Part shown: piece by piece, positions 54,744 through 64,000 of the stretch
How positions within the stretch are numbered: the stretch's first letter is position 1
How the letters are laid out: the number at the start of each line of letters is the position of its first letter
NCBI RefSeq assembly: GCF_013149805.1
Contig: NZ_JABEZT010000003.1
Location: 124,001-188,000 of the forward strand
Direction: 5' to 3'
Length of the DNA: 64,000 nucleotides
Origin: Isoptericola chiayiensis
Lineage (GTDB): Bacteria > Actinomycetota > Actinomycetes > Actinomycetales > Cellulomonadaceae
Made by a program: the position numbers and the translations under genes
Notes under the pieces: model-generated
Seen by the model: the letters and a program-made list of their open reading frames with translations, nothing else
Database searches by the model: none
What the model was told of the DNA's origin: nothing

Positions 54744-55793
54744 ATGAACCGGTCGACCACCATGCGAGCGGTACGGATCGCCGAGCACGGCGGCCCGGAG
54801 GTCCTGCACCTCACGGAAGTCCCCGTCCCGACGCCGGGCGACGACGAGGTGCTCGTCGAGGTCGCCGCCGTCGCCCTCAACAACACCGACCTGTGGACCC
54901 GCGAGGGCGCCTACGGGCTCGCCGGAGACCCGGACGCCCGGGCCGGCTGGCGCGGACCCCTCGACTTCCCCCGCACCCAGGGCGCCGACGTCGCCGGCCG
55001 CGTGACCGCCGTCGGACCGGGAGTCGACACCGGCCTGGTGGGCCGCCGCGTCGTCGTCGACCCGGCCCTCTACGCCGGGGACGGGCCCGACGCCCACCCG
55101 GTCGGGCTCCTGGGCAGCGAGCGCGACGGCGGCTACGCCGAGTACGTGACCGCGCCGGCCGACCAGGTCCACGACCTGACCCGCTCGCCACTCACGGACG
55201 ACCAGCTCGCCGCCCTGCCCACGGCCTACGGCACCGCGCTCGGCATGATCGAGCGCGGCGGCCTCGCCCCCGGCGAGACGGTGCTGGTCACCGGGGCGTC
55301 CGGCGGCGTCGGTCTCGCCGCCGTCCAGCTCGCCCGCGCCCGCGGCGCGCACGTGGTCGCCGTGAGCAGCGGCTCCAAGCTCGACGCCGTGCGCGACGCC
55401 GGAGCCCACCAGGTGCTCGACCGCGCCCGCGACGTCGTCGACCAGGCCGGCGTTGCCGCACCGGACGGCTACGACGTCGTCCTCGACGTCGTCGCCGGGG
55501 ACCTGGTGGGCGACGGGCTGCCGCTGCTGCGCGAGGGCGGCCGCTGGGTGGTCGCCGGGGCGCTCGGCGGGTACGACGTGTCCTTCGACGTGCGGCGCCT
55601 CTACCTGCACAACGCCCAGGTGATCGGGACCTCCATGCACACGCGGACGCACTTCGGGCTGCTGATGGAGCTCGCGCGCGGCGGCGAGATCGCCCCGGTC
55701 GTCGCCGCGACGTTCCCGCTCGAGCAGGCCGCCGCGGCGCAGGAGGAGCTCGCACGCCGCGGACACGTCGGCAAGCTCGTCCTGCACCCCTGA
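54744..55793 (+). CDS. Zinc-independent MDR oxidoreductase (quinone oxidoreductase-like)
   Basis: 349 residues. GroES-like N-terminal half (FPRTQGADVAGRVTAVG) and Rossmann half with VTGASGGVGLAAVQLARARG (nucleotide loop). The catalytic-zinc cysteines of classical alcohol dehydrogenases are absent. It should reduce quinones or enones with NADPH. AGGAGG lies 7 nt upstream of ATG 54744. Divergent from a TetR gene that likely represses it. Confidence 0.9.
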   Translation: MNRSTTMRAVRIAEHGGPEVLHLTEVPVPTPGDDEVLVEVAAVALNNTDLWTREGAYGLAGDPDARAGWRGPLDFPRTQGADVAGRVTAVGPGVDTGLVGRRVVVDPALYAGDGPDAHPVGLLGSERDGGYAEYVTAPADQVHDLTRSPLTDDQLAALPTAYGTALGMIERGGLAPGETVLVTGASGGVGLAAVQLARARGAHVVAVSSGSKLDAVRDAGAHQVLDRARDVVDQAGVAAPDGYDVVLDVVAGDLVGDGLPLLREGGRWVVAGALGGYDVSFDVRRLYLHNAQVIGTSMHTRTHFGLLMELARGGEIAPVVAATFPLEQAAAAQEELARRGHVGKLVLHP

Positions 55794-55797
55794 CGGA

Positions 55798-56499
55798 TCA
55801 GCTCACCCGGGCCTTCGAGGTGTCCCGGCGCAGGTACCACCACGCCACCACCAGGCACAGCACCCCGTTGAGGATGCCGAACACGACGTCCAGCGGACCG
55901 TGCATGCCGCGGTAGATGCGCGAGATGCCCACGGCGAACGGGATCGCCGTGCACACCACCGTGACCACGGTGCGCAGCACCTGGTTCTCGATGCGCTGGG
56001 CCAGCATCGCCATCGTCAGCCACAGCGCCGTCGACGCCCCCGTGTGCCCGCTCGGGAAGCTCGACGTCGGCGGCGCCTCGTCCAGCTTCTCGACGTCGGG
56101 GCGCTCGCGGCCCACCAGCGCGGAGGAGGTGATGAACAGCAGCGACTGCAGGGACACGGCGAGGGCCGGGACGACGGCGAACCACCACTGGCGGGTGCGC
56201 CACCACAGGATCGCGACGGTCAGCGCGGTCACGCCGATGACCACCTCGGTCATGCCGAGGTGCCCCACCCACTCCGAGACGGTGTTCATCGTGGGGGTCC
56301 GGTGGTCGGCGAACCACTGCTCGACCGCGTTTCCCTCGGGGTAGTCGTCCAGGGGTCCGACGATCAGGAAGCCGACACCGATGAGCACGAGCCAGCCGAC
56401 GACGGCGGGCAGCAGCGCCCGCGTCGCGGCGTCCCGGGCGGCGGACCTGACCGTCGGTCGGCTCGTGTCGAGCTCGTAGCGGTGGACGAACGTGTTCAT
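55798..56499 (-). CDS. PAP2-family phosphatase with altered motif 1
   Basis: 233 residues, about six membrane helices. Motif 2 FPSGHTG and motif 3 SRIYRGMHGPLD are complete, but the Lys of motif 1 (K-x6-RP) is replaced: the residue seven before RP in ALVGRERP is Ser. Catalytic strength may be changed. Its ATG overlaps the stop of the upstream PAP2 gene (ATGA). Acts on lipid or nucleotide pyrophosphates at the membrane. Confidence 0.87.
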   Translation of the reverse strand: MNTFVHRYELDTSRPTVRSAARDAATRALLPAVVGWLVLIGVGFLIVGPLDDYPEGNAVEQWFADHRTPTMNTVSEWVGHLGMTEVVIGVTALTVAILWWRTRQWWFAVVPALAVSLQSLLFITSSALVGRERPDVEKLDEAPPTSSFPSGHTGASTALWLTMAMLAQRIENQVLRTVVTVVCTAIPFAVGISRIYRGMHGPLDVVFGILNGVLCLVVAWWYLRRDTSKARVS

Positions 56500-57176
56500 C
56501 GATGCTCCGCATCTGTCGTGCGGGTGGTGGGTGCCCACCCGCGGTAGCCGAGGTAGGACGCCCCGGAGACGGTGGCCCCGAGGAGGATGCCGGCGACGAC
56601 GTCCGTGGGGTAATGGACGCCGAGGAAGATCCGGTCGGCGGCGGTGATCAGGGTGAAGACGCCTGCGACCGCCGGCACGACGACGCGCCCCGTGCGGCCC
56701 AGAACGGGCCAGACCAGCAGCGTGAGCGTGACGGCGGCGGTCGCGGACGACGTCGCGTGCCCGGACGGGAAACTCAGCCCGGGGGCGTCGAGGATGACGT
56801 CGTCGACCTCCGGGCGCACCCGGCCGACGGCGAGCTTGGCCAGGTTCGCCAGCCCCCACGAGACGAGCAGGGTCACGACGGCCCAGAGGGCCCGGCCGGG
56901 GTAGCCGTGACGTCGCCACATCCACAGGGCGAGCAGGGCGCCGACGAGCACCACCCAGCCGGGCTGGGTGACGGCCGACCAGGTGACGAAGAAGTCCTGC
57001 AGCCACGGGTGGTCCAGCGTGACCCGTGTCGCGGCGTCGACCACCGCCTGGTCGGCGTCGTGGATCGCCTGGTTCGTCCGGACGAACCAGGCGAGGACCA
57101 GCACGGGCACGAAGCCGGCCACGGCGAAGGCGCCGGCGCGGACCAGGGCGCGGGCACGGGCGGACTGTCGAGGCAT
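56496..57176 (-). CDS. PAP2-family phosphatase
   Basis: 226 residues with all three PAP2 motifs: KLAVGRVRP, FPSGHATS and DRIFLGVHYPTD. Membrane helices surround the active site, which faces outside. The family includes undecaprenyl-pyrophosphate and phosphatidate phosphatases. Translationally coupled to the second PAP2 gene; both run away from the divergent oxidoreductase gene. Confidence 0.9.
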   Translation of the reverse strand: MPRQSARARALVRAGAFAVAGFVPVLVLAWFVRTNQAIHDADQAVVDAATRVTLDHPWLQDFFVTWSAVTQPGWVVLVGALLALWMWRRHGYPGRALWAVVTLLVSWGLANLAKLAVGRVRPEVDDVILDAPGLSFPSGHATSSATAAVTLTLLVWPVLGRTGRVVVPAVAGVFTLITAADRIFLGVHYPTDVVAGILLGATVSGASYLGYRGWAPTTRTTDAEHR

Positions 57177-57302
57177 CCCGGGAGGCTAACCCGCGATCGG
57201 GCGGAGCGCTCCTCGACCCGGGAAAGGGTGCCCTGACGGTGTCTCCCCCGGGTGCGGGAGCCGACGTAGCGTCGAGAGGAGACGTACGAGAACGGAGTCG
57301 CC

Positions 57303-58274
57303 ATGAGCACCATGCCCGCGCTGCAGACCGTCCCGGGTTCGGCCCGGCCCGACCTCGCACAGGTCCCGGTGCCGGAACCCACCGAGGAGCAGATCCTCGT
57401 CCGGACCCGAGCCGTCGCCGTCAACAACGCCGACGTCGCCGTCGCCGCGGACGTGCGCGTCCCCGGCTTCGAGTTCTGCGGCGAGGTCGTCGCGGTCGGG
57501 ACGGCCGTGGAGTCCTTCGCACCCGGGCAGCGTGTCGCGGGGGTCGGAGCGGGGGCGTTCGCCGAGTACGTGGCCGTCCTCTATCGGCACGTGATGTCGG
57601 TGCCCGAGGGGGTCCCCTCCGACGTGGCCGCCGCGCTGCCCACCGCTCTGCTCACCGAGTACGGTGCGCTGCGCCGCGCCGGCCTGCAGGCGGGCGAGAC
57701 CGTGCTGATCACGGCGGCGACCTCGGCGATCGGGCTGGTCGGCATGCAGGTCGCGGCCGAGCTGGGCGCTGCCCGCGTGCTCGCGACGACGCGGAACGAG
57801 GAGCGGCGGGCACTGCTGGAGCGGGCAGGTGCGGACGCTGTCGTGGTCACGAGCAGCGAGGACCTGGCGACCCGGGTGCGGGAGCTGACCGACGGTGCGG
57901 GTGCCGACGTCGTCCTGGACCACGTCGGCGGGGACGCTCTCGACGGGGCGATCGCCGCAGCGCGGCCCGGCGGCCGGGTGATCAGCGTGGGACGCCTGGC
58001 AGGGCCCACGGCGGAGATCGACCTCTTCGCCCTGGCCCGCAGCGGTGCCGTCCTGCAGTCCGTCTCCTTCGGCTTCACGCCGGTGGAGATCATCGGCAGG
58101 CAGCTCGACGGAGTGGCACGAGACCTGTCGGACGCCGTCTCCCGAGGACGCGTCGCACCGGTGATCGGCCGGCGCGTCCCCTTCGCCGACCTGCCGGAGA
58201 CGCTCGCGGCGCTGGCCGCCGGCGAGCACGTCGACGGCAAGGCCGTGGCCGTGGCCGTGCTCGACGGCCGGTGA
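57303..58274 (+). CDS. Zinc-independent MDR oxidoreductase
   Basis: 323 residues. Shorter N-terminal GroES-like half, then LITAATSAIGLVGMQVAAEL replacing the more usual GxSGGVG loop, and VVLDHVGGDALDGAI in the second half. The C-terminal GKAVAVAVL strand closes the domain. NADPH-dependent quinone or enone reductase by family; not close in sequence to the copy at 54744, so probably not a recent duplicate. Confidence 0.88.
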   Translation: MSTMPALQTVPGSARPDLAQVPVPEPTEEQILVRTRAVAVNNADVAVAADVRVPGFEFCGEVVAVGTAVESFAPGQRVAGVGAGAFAEYVAVLYRHVMSVPEGVPSDVAAALPTALLTEYGALRRAGLQAGETVLITAATSAIGLVGMQVAAELGAARVLATTRNEERRALLERAGADAVVVTSSEDLATRVRELTDGAGADVVLDHVGGDALDGAIAAARPGGRVISVGRLAGPTAEIDLFALARSGAVLQSVSFGFTPVEIIGRQLDGVARDLSDAVSRGRVAPVIGRRVPFADLPETLAALAAGEHVDGKAVAVAVLDGR

Positions 58275-58335
58275 CCTGACCGGACGTCGACCGGGTCCTG
58301 TGCGGCGCGCTCGCCATACCCCGGAGGGACGGGGG

Positions 58336-59162
58336 TCAGTGCTGTTCCCAGGTCACCACGACGCGGCGGAGCAGCCGGACCAGGACGTTCAGGGTGATGC
58401 CGAGTGCGGACAGGATGATCAGCAGGGCGAAGACCGCTGGCGTCTCCATCCGGCCCTGCGCCTGCAGGATCAGCACGCCGAGGCCCTGCTGGGCACCCAC
58501 GAACTCTGCCACGATCGCTCCGATCATTGCGTTGGCCACCGCCAGCTCGAGTCCGCTGAAGATCTGAGGCAGCGCGGCAGGGACGAGCAGGCGGAGGCGC
58601 ATCTGCATGGGGCTGGCCCCGTTGACGCGAAAGAGGTCCACCTGGTCCTTGTCGACTCCGCGCAGCCCGTGGAGGGTGTTGACCAGCACGGGGAAGAAAG
58701 CCAGGAGTACCACGACCACGACCTTCGACGACAGGCCGAACCCGAACCAGATCACGAACAACGGGGCGACCGCGACCTTCGGGATGGACTCGATCGCGAC
58801 GATGTAGGGGAAGACGATCCCGTACACCGTGGGCAGCTGGGCGAGGGTGATGGCCAGCACGAGCCCGAGCGTCACCCCGATCGCGAGGCCGAGCAGGACC
58901 TCGGTCATCGTGGCCACGGTGGCCTCGAGGTAGACAGGGAATGCGGCCGGGTCGGTCAGCGCGGCGAGGACGTCGCTGAACACGGGCACGACGTACGACG
59001 GCGTCCCCAGCGCGGTGGGAAGGAACTGCCAGGCGAGAAGCAGTACCGCGAGGACGACGAGCGAGCCGACGACCTGGCGTCTCTTGCCGGCGTCGCGACG
59101 ACGCCGCGGTGTCGTCCTCGGTGTCGCGCTCGTGGTGCGGGCATCGGTGGATGTGGTGGTGC

Positions 59163-59166
<4 letters not shown>
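58336..59166 (-). CDS. ABC transporter permease (SsuC/TauC/NrtB type)
   Basis: 276 residues with six membrane helices; basic N-terminus rich in Thr/Arg. The coupling loop (DKDQVDLFRVNGASPMQMR, about 167-185) and IVAEFVGAQQGLGVLI near 226-241 are standard. Its ATG overlaps the stop of the ATPase gene (59163-59166). Last gene of a four-gene coupled operon. Confidence 0.93.
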
Positions 59167-59926
<760 letters not shown>

Positions 59927-59930
<4 letters not shown>

Positions 59931-61288
59931 AGGTCGATCCCGTAGACGTCGCAGAGGTTGCGGTGCAGCACCCGTTCCGCCAGCCAGGTGGCCTGACCGA
60001 CGGTCCAGAGCCGGTCGGTCACGCCGGCGTGCAGCACCCGGTCCAGCGCCGTGCGGCTCCGTGCCGTGGCCGAGACATGGAGCTCCGGGGAGCCGGTGTC
60101 GGTCCCGAAGAGGACACGGTCGGCCGGCAGCAGCTCGAGCCACTCCTCGAGGACGCGCACCACCGCGTGGTGGTGCAGGTACGGCATCCAGGAGAAGTCC
60201 AGGCGGACGTTGCCGTGCATCTGCGCGAGCGCCGCCAGGTTCGAGGAGTACGGGTAGCCGCCGTGGATCAGCACGACCCGCAGGGTGTTGAGGGCCGGGT
60301 CGCCGAGGAACTCCTCGAGCAGGAGCGGGTTCGCCGTCGAGATGCGCAGACCGGGTTCCGTGTGGCCGAACCCGGTGTGGATCTGCATCGGCAGCCCGGC
60401 CGCGACGGCCCACTCGGCGATGGCGTAGGCCAGGTGGTCGGCCAGCGCCTTGTGGGCGGCCGGCTCGAGATCCGCCTCGCCCTCGCGACCGTCGAACGGT
60501 TGGTCGGCTCCGGTGCGCAGGGTGTGCCAGGCAGCCTCGGCGGTCGCGTGGTCGGTGCGGACGAAGTCCAGGGACCGTACGTACGCCGATGCGATCTTGA
60601 GCCCGACGAAGCCGGCGTCTCGTCGGCGTGCCAGCGAGGAGAGCACGAAGTCCGTGTACTCCGAGAGGGTGGTCGGCAGAGAGGTCCCGGCGATCTCGAG
60701 CTGGCGCTGGAGGATCCTCCAGAAGATCCGGCGGAACCGGGGTGCGTCGGTCCCTCGCCCCTCCCAGCGCGGGTGGCCGAACGGGTAGAGGTACGGGTCG
60801 ATCCTCGCGATCGGCTTGTACCGCTCGTGCGGCCAGACCTCGGAGTCGATCTCGGGGATGTCGGTGAGCACCGCCGACGTCCCCGAGAGCAGCAGGGCGC
60901 GGTCGTAGAGCCCGGCCGGGTCGGTCTGCCGCGCGTGGCGGCTGACCTCGTCGATCCGGTCGCTCGGCACCGGTCCGTACAGAGCCTCGCACCCCTCGCG
61001 CAGGGCGACGGCGTGGACGGAAGTCTGCTGGAACGTGCGGCTCTCCCGGATCAGGTCCGGGATCCCCAGCTCGACCGCCAGCCGGTGGGCGCCCGTCTCG
61101 TCGCCGCTCTCGTGCAGGCTCATGTAGCGCTGGTAGTCGGCGTGGGGGACACGGCCCTCGACGTGGCCGTGGGCCACCTCGAGCAGGTAGTGGTCGACGC
61201 CGGTGACGGGCTGGCCGGGCCGGACGTATCCGGCGTGCGAGTGGTGGTCGATCGCAGGGATGCCCTCGGTGTAGCGGGGGACGTTCAC
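59927..61288 (-). CDS. Amidohydrolase (FluG-N-like, COG2159 type) inside a transporter operon
   Basis: 453 residues. Metal motif HxH in AIDHHSHAG near the start, MQIHTGFGHTEPG (His in strand 5), LIHGGYPYSSN, and the catalytic Asp in FGTDTGSPEL. The overall order resembles the amidohydrolase half of FluG/nodulin proteins. GTG 61288 overlaps the solute-binding gene stop, and its own stop overlaps the ATPase start, so it is made with the transporter. It should act on the imported compound; the substrate is unknown. Confidence 0.88.
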
Positions 61289-62391
61289 TCGGACCACTCC
61301 TCGGCGGCCGCCACGACGGCGTCCTGGTCGAAGTCGTTGTACGCCTCGACGAACGTGTTCTGCACGTGCGCCTCGGCATCGACGGGCTCGCCGACGATGC
61401 CCGCCGACTCCGCGAAGTCCGCCCACGAGGTCACGGCCTCTGCCGAGTAGGCGCCCCAGGTGCCGTTCGCCGCCGGGTCGCCGGCGACCAGCAGGTCGAT
61501 CCGGCGCTCGAGGGAGGTGAGGTCGATCGCCAGCTGCTCGTCCTCGCTCACGCCCGCGAGTCGTGTCTGCGGGTAGTCGGCGTACATGATCTGCAACGCC
61601 GCCTCGGGGCGGGTCGCCGTGAAGAGCGTGGCCTTGGCGACCGCGCGCCCGAACCCTTCGAGGACCTCCGGCGAGGACTCGACGTAGTCCGGGGAGGTGA
61701 AGTAGGTCGTGGAGAAGAGCGACTCGACCTCGGGCGTGGTGAAGTAGTTCAGCTCGGCGCCGGTGGCCTCGAACGCCGCGTACTCGGTGTCCCACAGGGA
61801 GAGGGCCTGGACCTCGTCGGTCTCCATCGCCTGCAGGGCTGCGGCTCCGGTCCCCACGGCGACGTTGGTGAAGTCCTCGCCCTCGGTGAACCCGACCGAG
61901 TCGAGGATCCCGTTGGAGAGCAGCAGGTTGCTGCTGCCGAGGCTGGCCTGCCCGACGGCGGCTCCCTCGATGTCGGTGAGCTCCTGGACCGGTCCGTCGG
62001 CGAGCGAGACGATCGACCCGGTCTGCTGACGGATGTAGTTGTAGACGAGCTGCAGGTCGGTCCCGGACTCGATCGCCTGCCACAGCGGCTCGGGCGGTGT
62101 GGAGCCGATCTCCAGGGCGCCGGTGTTGATCCCCTGGACGATCGAGGTCGAGTCGGTCGTGTGGACGATCTCCAGGTCGATGCCTTCCTCCTCGAAGTAT
62201 CCGAGGTGCTGTCCGACGGCCATCGGGGAGTTGTTGGCCCCCATCTGGGTGGGGATGCCGAAGCGGACGGTGACGGGCTCGTCCGTGCTGTCGGCGGATC
62301 CGGTGCCGGACGAGCAGGCCGTCAGCGCCGTGGCGCTGAGCAGGAGGGTGGCGGTGGCTCCGAAGAGCGACCGACGGGAGTGGACGGACAC
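61285..62391 (-). CDS. ABC solute-binding lipoprotein (NMT1/SsuA/TauA-like)
   Basis: 368 residues. Signal peptide with RRSLFGAT twin arginine near the start and lipobox LTAC with Cys26. The mature part has FGIPTQMGANNSPMAVGQ and the LGYFEEEGIDLEIV segment typical of nitrate/sulfonate/taurine-type binding proteins. GTG 62391 follows AAGGAG by six bases. Coupled to the amidohydrolase gene by GTGA. Confidence 0.93.
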   Translation of the reverse strand: MSVHSRRSLFGATATLLLSATALTACSSGTGSADSTDEPVTVRFGIPTQMGANNSPMAVGQHLGYFEEEGIDLEIVHTTDSTSIVQGINTGALEIGSTPPEPLWQAIESGTDLQLVYNYIRQQTGSIVSLADGPVQELTDIEGAAVGQASLGSSNLLLSNGILDSVGFTEGEDFTNVAVGTGAAALQAMETDEVQALSLWDTEYAAFEATGAELNYFTTPEVESLFSTTYFTSPDYVESSPEVLEGFGRAVAKATLFTATRPEAALQIMYADYPQTRLAGVSEDEQLAIDLTSLERRIDLLVAGDPAANGTWGAYSAEAVTSWADFAESAGIVGEPVDAEAHVQNTFVEAYNDFDQDAVVAAAEEWSE

Positions 62392-62537
62392 GGGGGACTC
62401 CTTCAGACGGTGGGCGACCCGCGGACGGGCCGGATCATGGCGTGACGGGGTAGGGAGACGTCGCGGTCGGGACATGGGGAGCTCGGGATTCAGGGGTGCG
62501 GCTCCCGGTCGGCCCGTGACGTACGGGCCGGTGGAGC

Positions 62538-63134
62538 TCAGGCGTCGGCGCTGGAGGCGCTGCGGCCGGACGAGCCGGGGAAGGATGGTGGGGACACCAC
62601 CCAGACGGCCTCGGCGGGGTCGGGTCCCGGGTTGTGGACGGCGTGCGGGACGTTCGTGCGGTACTCGATGCTGTCGCCGGTGGCGAGAGTGGTGGTCTCG
62701 CCGTCGACGGTGATCTGGAGACGGCCTCGGGTGACGAGGCAGATCTCCTGCGACTCACCGTGGGTGTATCCCTCGTCTCCTGTGCCCTGGCCGGGGGCGT
62801 ACTCGGTGACGAGGACCTCGACGTTGCCGAGGGGCGGTTGGGTGACCTCGTAGTGGGTCACACCGCCGTCGGTGAGGATGCGAGGCCGGTCCGCTGCGCG
62901 CAGGACGCGACCGGTGGTGGTGGGGGACTGGAAGAGCTCCAGCCAGGGGACGCCGAACGTCTCCGCGATCGAGCGCAGGACGGTCAGGCTCGGGTTGGCC
63001 TGGCCGTGCTCGATCTGGCTGATGTAGCCGGCGCTGACCCCGGCTCGCGCGGCGAGGTTCCGCATCGACAGGCCCGTGACGGCGCGGAGCTCGCGGACCC
63101 GTATGCCGAGTGCGGAGTTGTCCGACGTCGTCAT
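62538..63134 (-). CDS. XRE-cupin transcriptional regulator
   Basis: 198 residues. An XRE helix-turn-helix (GLSMRNLAARAGVSAGYISQ near 20-39) and a C-terminal cupin sensor (ICLVTRGRLQITVDGE, GDSIEYRTNVPHAVHN). These proteins usually control amino-acid or amine catabolism and uptake. It is 146 bp upstream of the ABC-amidohydrolase operon on the same strand and is the likely regulator of it. Confidence 0.92.
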   Translation of the reverse strand: MTTSDNSALGIRVRELRAVTGLSMRNLAARAGVSAGYISQIEHGQANPSLTVLRSIAETFGVPWLELFQSPTTTGRVLRAADRPRILTDGGVTHYEVTQPPLGNVEVLVTEYAPGQGTGDEGYTHGESQEICLVTRGRLQITVDGETTTLATGDSIEYRTNVPHAVHNPGPDPAEAVWVVSPPSFPGSSGRSASSADA

Positions 63135-63155
63135 GGTGCCTCCACTAAGCGGTGC

Positions 63156-63242
63156 GTTTACTGGCTGGTGGAGCCACCGTACGAGGGCTGGTCGCCACGG
63201 GGCAATGGCCCGGTGTAAACACTGTGTTGCACTTCAGTAAAC
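63156..63242. promoter_or_regulatory. Three GTTTAC/GTAAAC sites upstream of the XRE-cupin gene
   Basis: GTTTAC (63156-63161), GTAAAC (63215-63220) and GTAAAC (63237-63242) lie upstream of the regulator. AGTAAACG at the last site also resembles a half of a LacI operator with TTAC at 63250-63253. Recognition by the XRE protein is inference. Confidence 0.6.
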
Positions 63243-63276
63243 GCGTCGCTTACCAGTGCCCGGGTGTCCGCGCGTC

Positions 63277-63360
63277 TCACGGGATGTCGGCCTGTCCGGA
63301 CTCGGGCGCCGTCGACTCGCGCACCACGAGTCGCGTCGAGAGCTGGGGGAGGAACTGACG
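63277..63360 (-). pseudogene. C-terminal remnant of a LacI-family regulator
   Basis: 28 codons reading RQFLPQLSTRLVVREST and ending at TGA 63277. STRLVVREST is the usual C-terminal strand of LacI-type sensor domains. No HTH or remaining sensor domain is found upstream, so only the tail is left. The rest of the 63135-63519 gap holds the GTAAAC sites and no gene. Confidence 0.6.
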
Positions 63361-63519
63361 CCTGGCCCCCGGGCGGCAGGTGCGCCGTGTGCTTCACCCT
63401 GCCAGCGCGGGCGGAGACGACAGCCGCGGGGGAGAGAGCCCTGGTGCCCGACGTTCTCGTGCACCGGACGACGACCGGGACGGTCACCGTCTCCTGAGCA
63501 GCCGCCGAGGAGCCACCGC

Positions 63520-63875
63520 ATGACGATCCGACTGACGGTCGCGGGCTGCGACCTCACCGCCACCCCGGCGGACGGCCCGGCCGCGCGCGACTTCGCAGCG
63601 CTGCTGCCGCTGACCTTGGAGCTCACCGACTTCCACGCCATCGAGAAGGTCGCCGACCTGCCTTCCCGGCTGTCCACCGCCGGGGAGCCGGACGGAACCA
63701 CGGGAACGCCGGCGACCTCATGTACTACGCGCCCTGGGGCAACCTGGCGATCTTCTACCGCGACTTCGGCCACGCGCCGGGCCTGGTGCGGCTCGGGGCG
63801 TTCGACGATGCGGACGCGGTCGCTGTCCTGCGCGGGCTGGACGGTCCGACCGAGGTCACGATCTCGGCCGACTGA
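63520..63875 (+). pseudogene. Cyclophilin-like-fold protein with a frameshift
   Basis: Starts MTIRLTVAGCDLTATPADG with GAGGAG before ATG 63520. After PSRLSTAGEPDG the frame is lost by one base near 63697-63702; in the second frame the conserved GDLMYYAPWGNLAIFYRDFG and GLVRLGAF follow to TGA 63873. The intact protein would be about 118 residues, of the cyclophilin_like (bacterial) group of unknown function. Could be a true mutation or a sequence error. Confidence 0.75.
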
Positions 63876-63932
63876 CGGCCGTCCCCGCTGGCGGCCCGGC
63901 GACCGGCCGGCGACCGCCCGGGGGCAGCCGCC

Positions 63933-64000
63933 TCAGGCGGGGACGGACTCCAGTTCGTTCGCGCCGAAGAGCAGCTCGATCCGTCCGCGCAGTCCGCCTT
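63933..64000 (-). CDS. Partial gene, C-terminus only
   Basis: The last 21 codons and stop of a minus-strand gene that extends beyond the window: GLRGRIELLFGANELESVPA before TGA at 63933-63935. Codon use is normal for this genome. Too short to identify. Confidence 0.6.
   Translation of the reverse strand, partial: GGLRGRIELLFGANELESVPA

Overview
The window is very GC-rich, almost fully coding DNA from an actinobacterium. Gene order on the left is the conserved actinobacterial block ino1 / PadR regulator / class A PBP (ponA1-like) / rpsF-ssb-rpsR-rplI / dnaB, the same order as around Rv0046c-Rv0058 of Mycobacterium tuberculosis, which places it moderately close to the chromosomal origin. Third-codon G/C, GTG/TTG starts and the accessory content suggest a Micrococcales member (Cellulomonadaceae/Promicromonosporaceae-like). 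That placement is inference; no rRNA or tRNA gene is present to confirm it.

1-15.5 kb (core): a truncated LOV-GAF-PP2C photoreceptor phosphatase, an MFS exporter, a mirrored 20-bp-period repeat array, ino1 translationally coupled to a PadR regulator with a perfect palindrome upstream, the bifunctional PBP, the ribosomal protein/ssb operon with a structured leader, an AbiEi/DUF559-like gene bracketed by inverted repeats, a MATE exporter, a cluster of DnaA-box-like 9-mers, and dnaB carrying a 427-residue intein. 15.5-25 kb: an aminoglycoside-phosphotransferase-like gene pair between 41-bp direct repeats; a LacI-controlled sugar ABC operon ending in a GH172 (DUF2961) hydrolase; and a hipBA locus with intact hipB, clear operators and a doubly frameshifted hipA.

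25-47 kb: mostly metabolic and stress genes. These are cupin/NTF2-like proteins, an AI-2E family permease, prolyl aminopeptidase, a BASS symporter, a GH13 enzyme, a patatin with a transmembrane insertion, a sucrose phosphorylase cut short and fused to the tail of an ABC ATPase, vapBC, and an M15 peptidase preceded by a c-di-AMP (ydaO) riboswitch and a short coupled leader frame. Further genes are glutaminase/MFS, superoxide dismutase, catalase and a polysaccharide deacetylase.

47.9-54.8 kb is a run of small divergent regulator/enzyme modules (TetR, MarR, CGNR, TetR, TetR), most with visible palindromic or repeated operators between the partners and enzymes typical of detoxification of electrophiles. 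55.8-64 kb has two PAP2 phosphatases, a second quinone oxidoreductase, and a tightly coupled nitrate/taurine-type ABC transporter operon with an embedded amidohydrolase and an XRE-cupin regulator. It ends in a decayed stretch with a LacI C-terminal remnant, a frameshifted cyclophilin-like gene and a cut gene end.

The strongest candidates for something not routinely described are: the inverted-repeat-bracketed AbiEi/DUF559 unit, the DnaA-box cluster directly upstream of the replicative helicase gene, the mirrored 20-bp array and its dispersed relatives, and the riboswitch-leader ORF-peptidase arrangement. Several single-base frameshifts (hipA twice, the cyclophilin-like gene) could be real decay or sequencing error.
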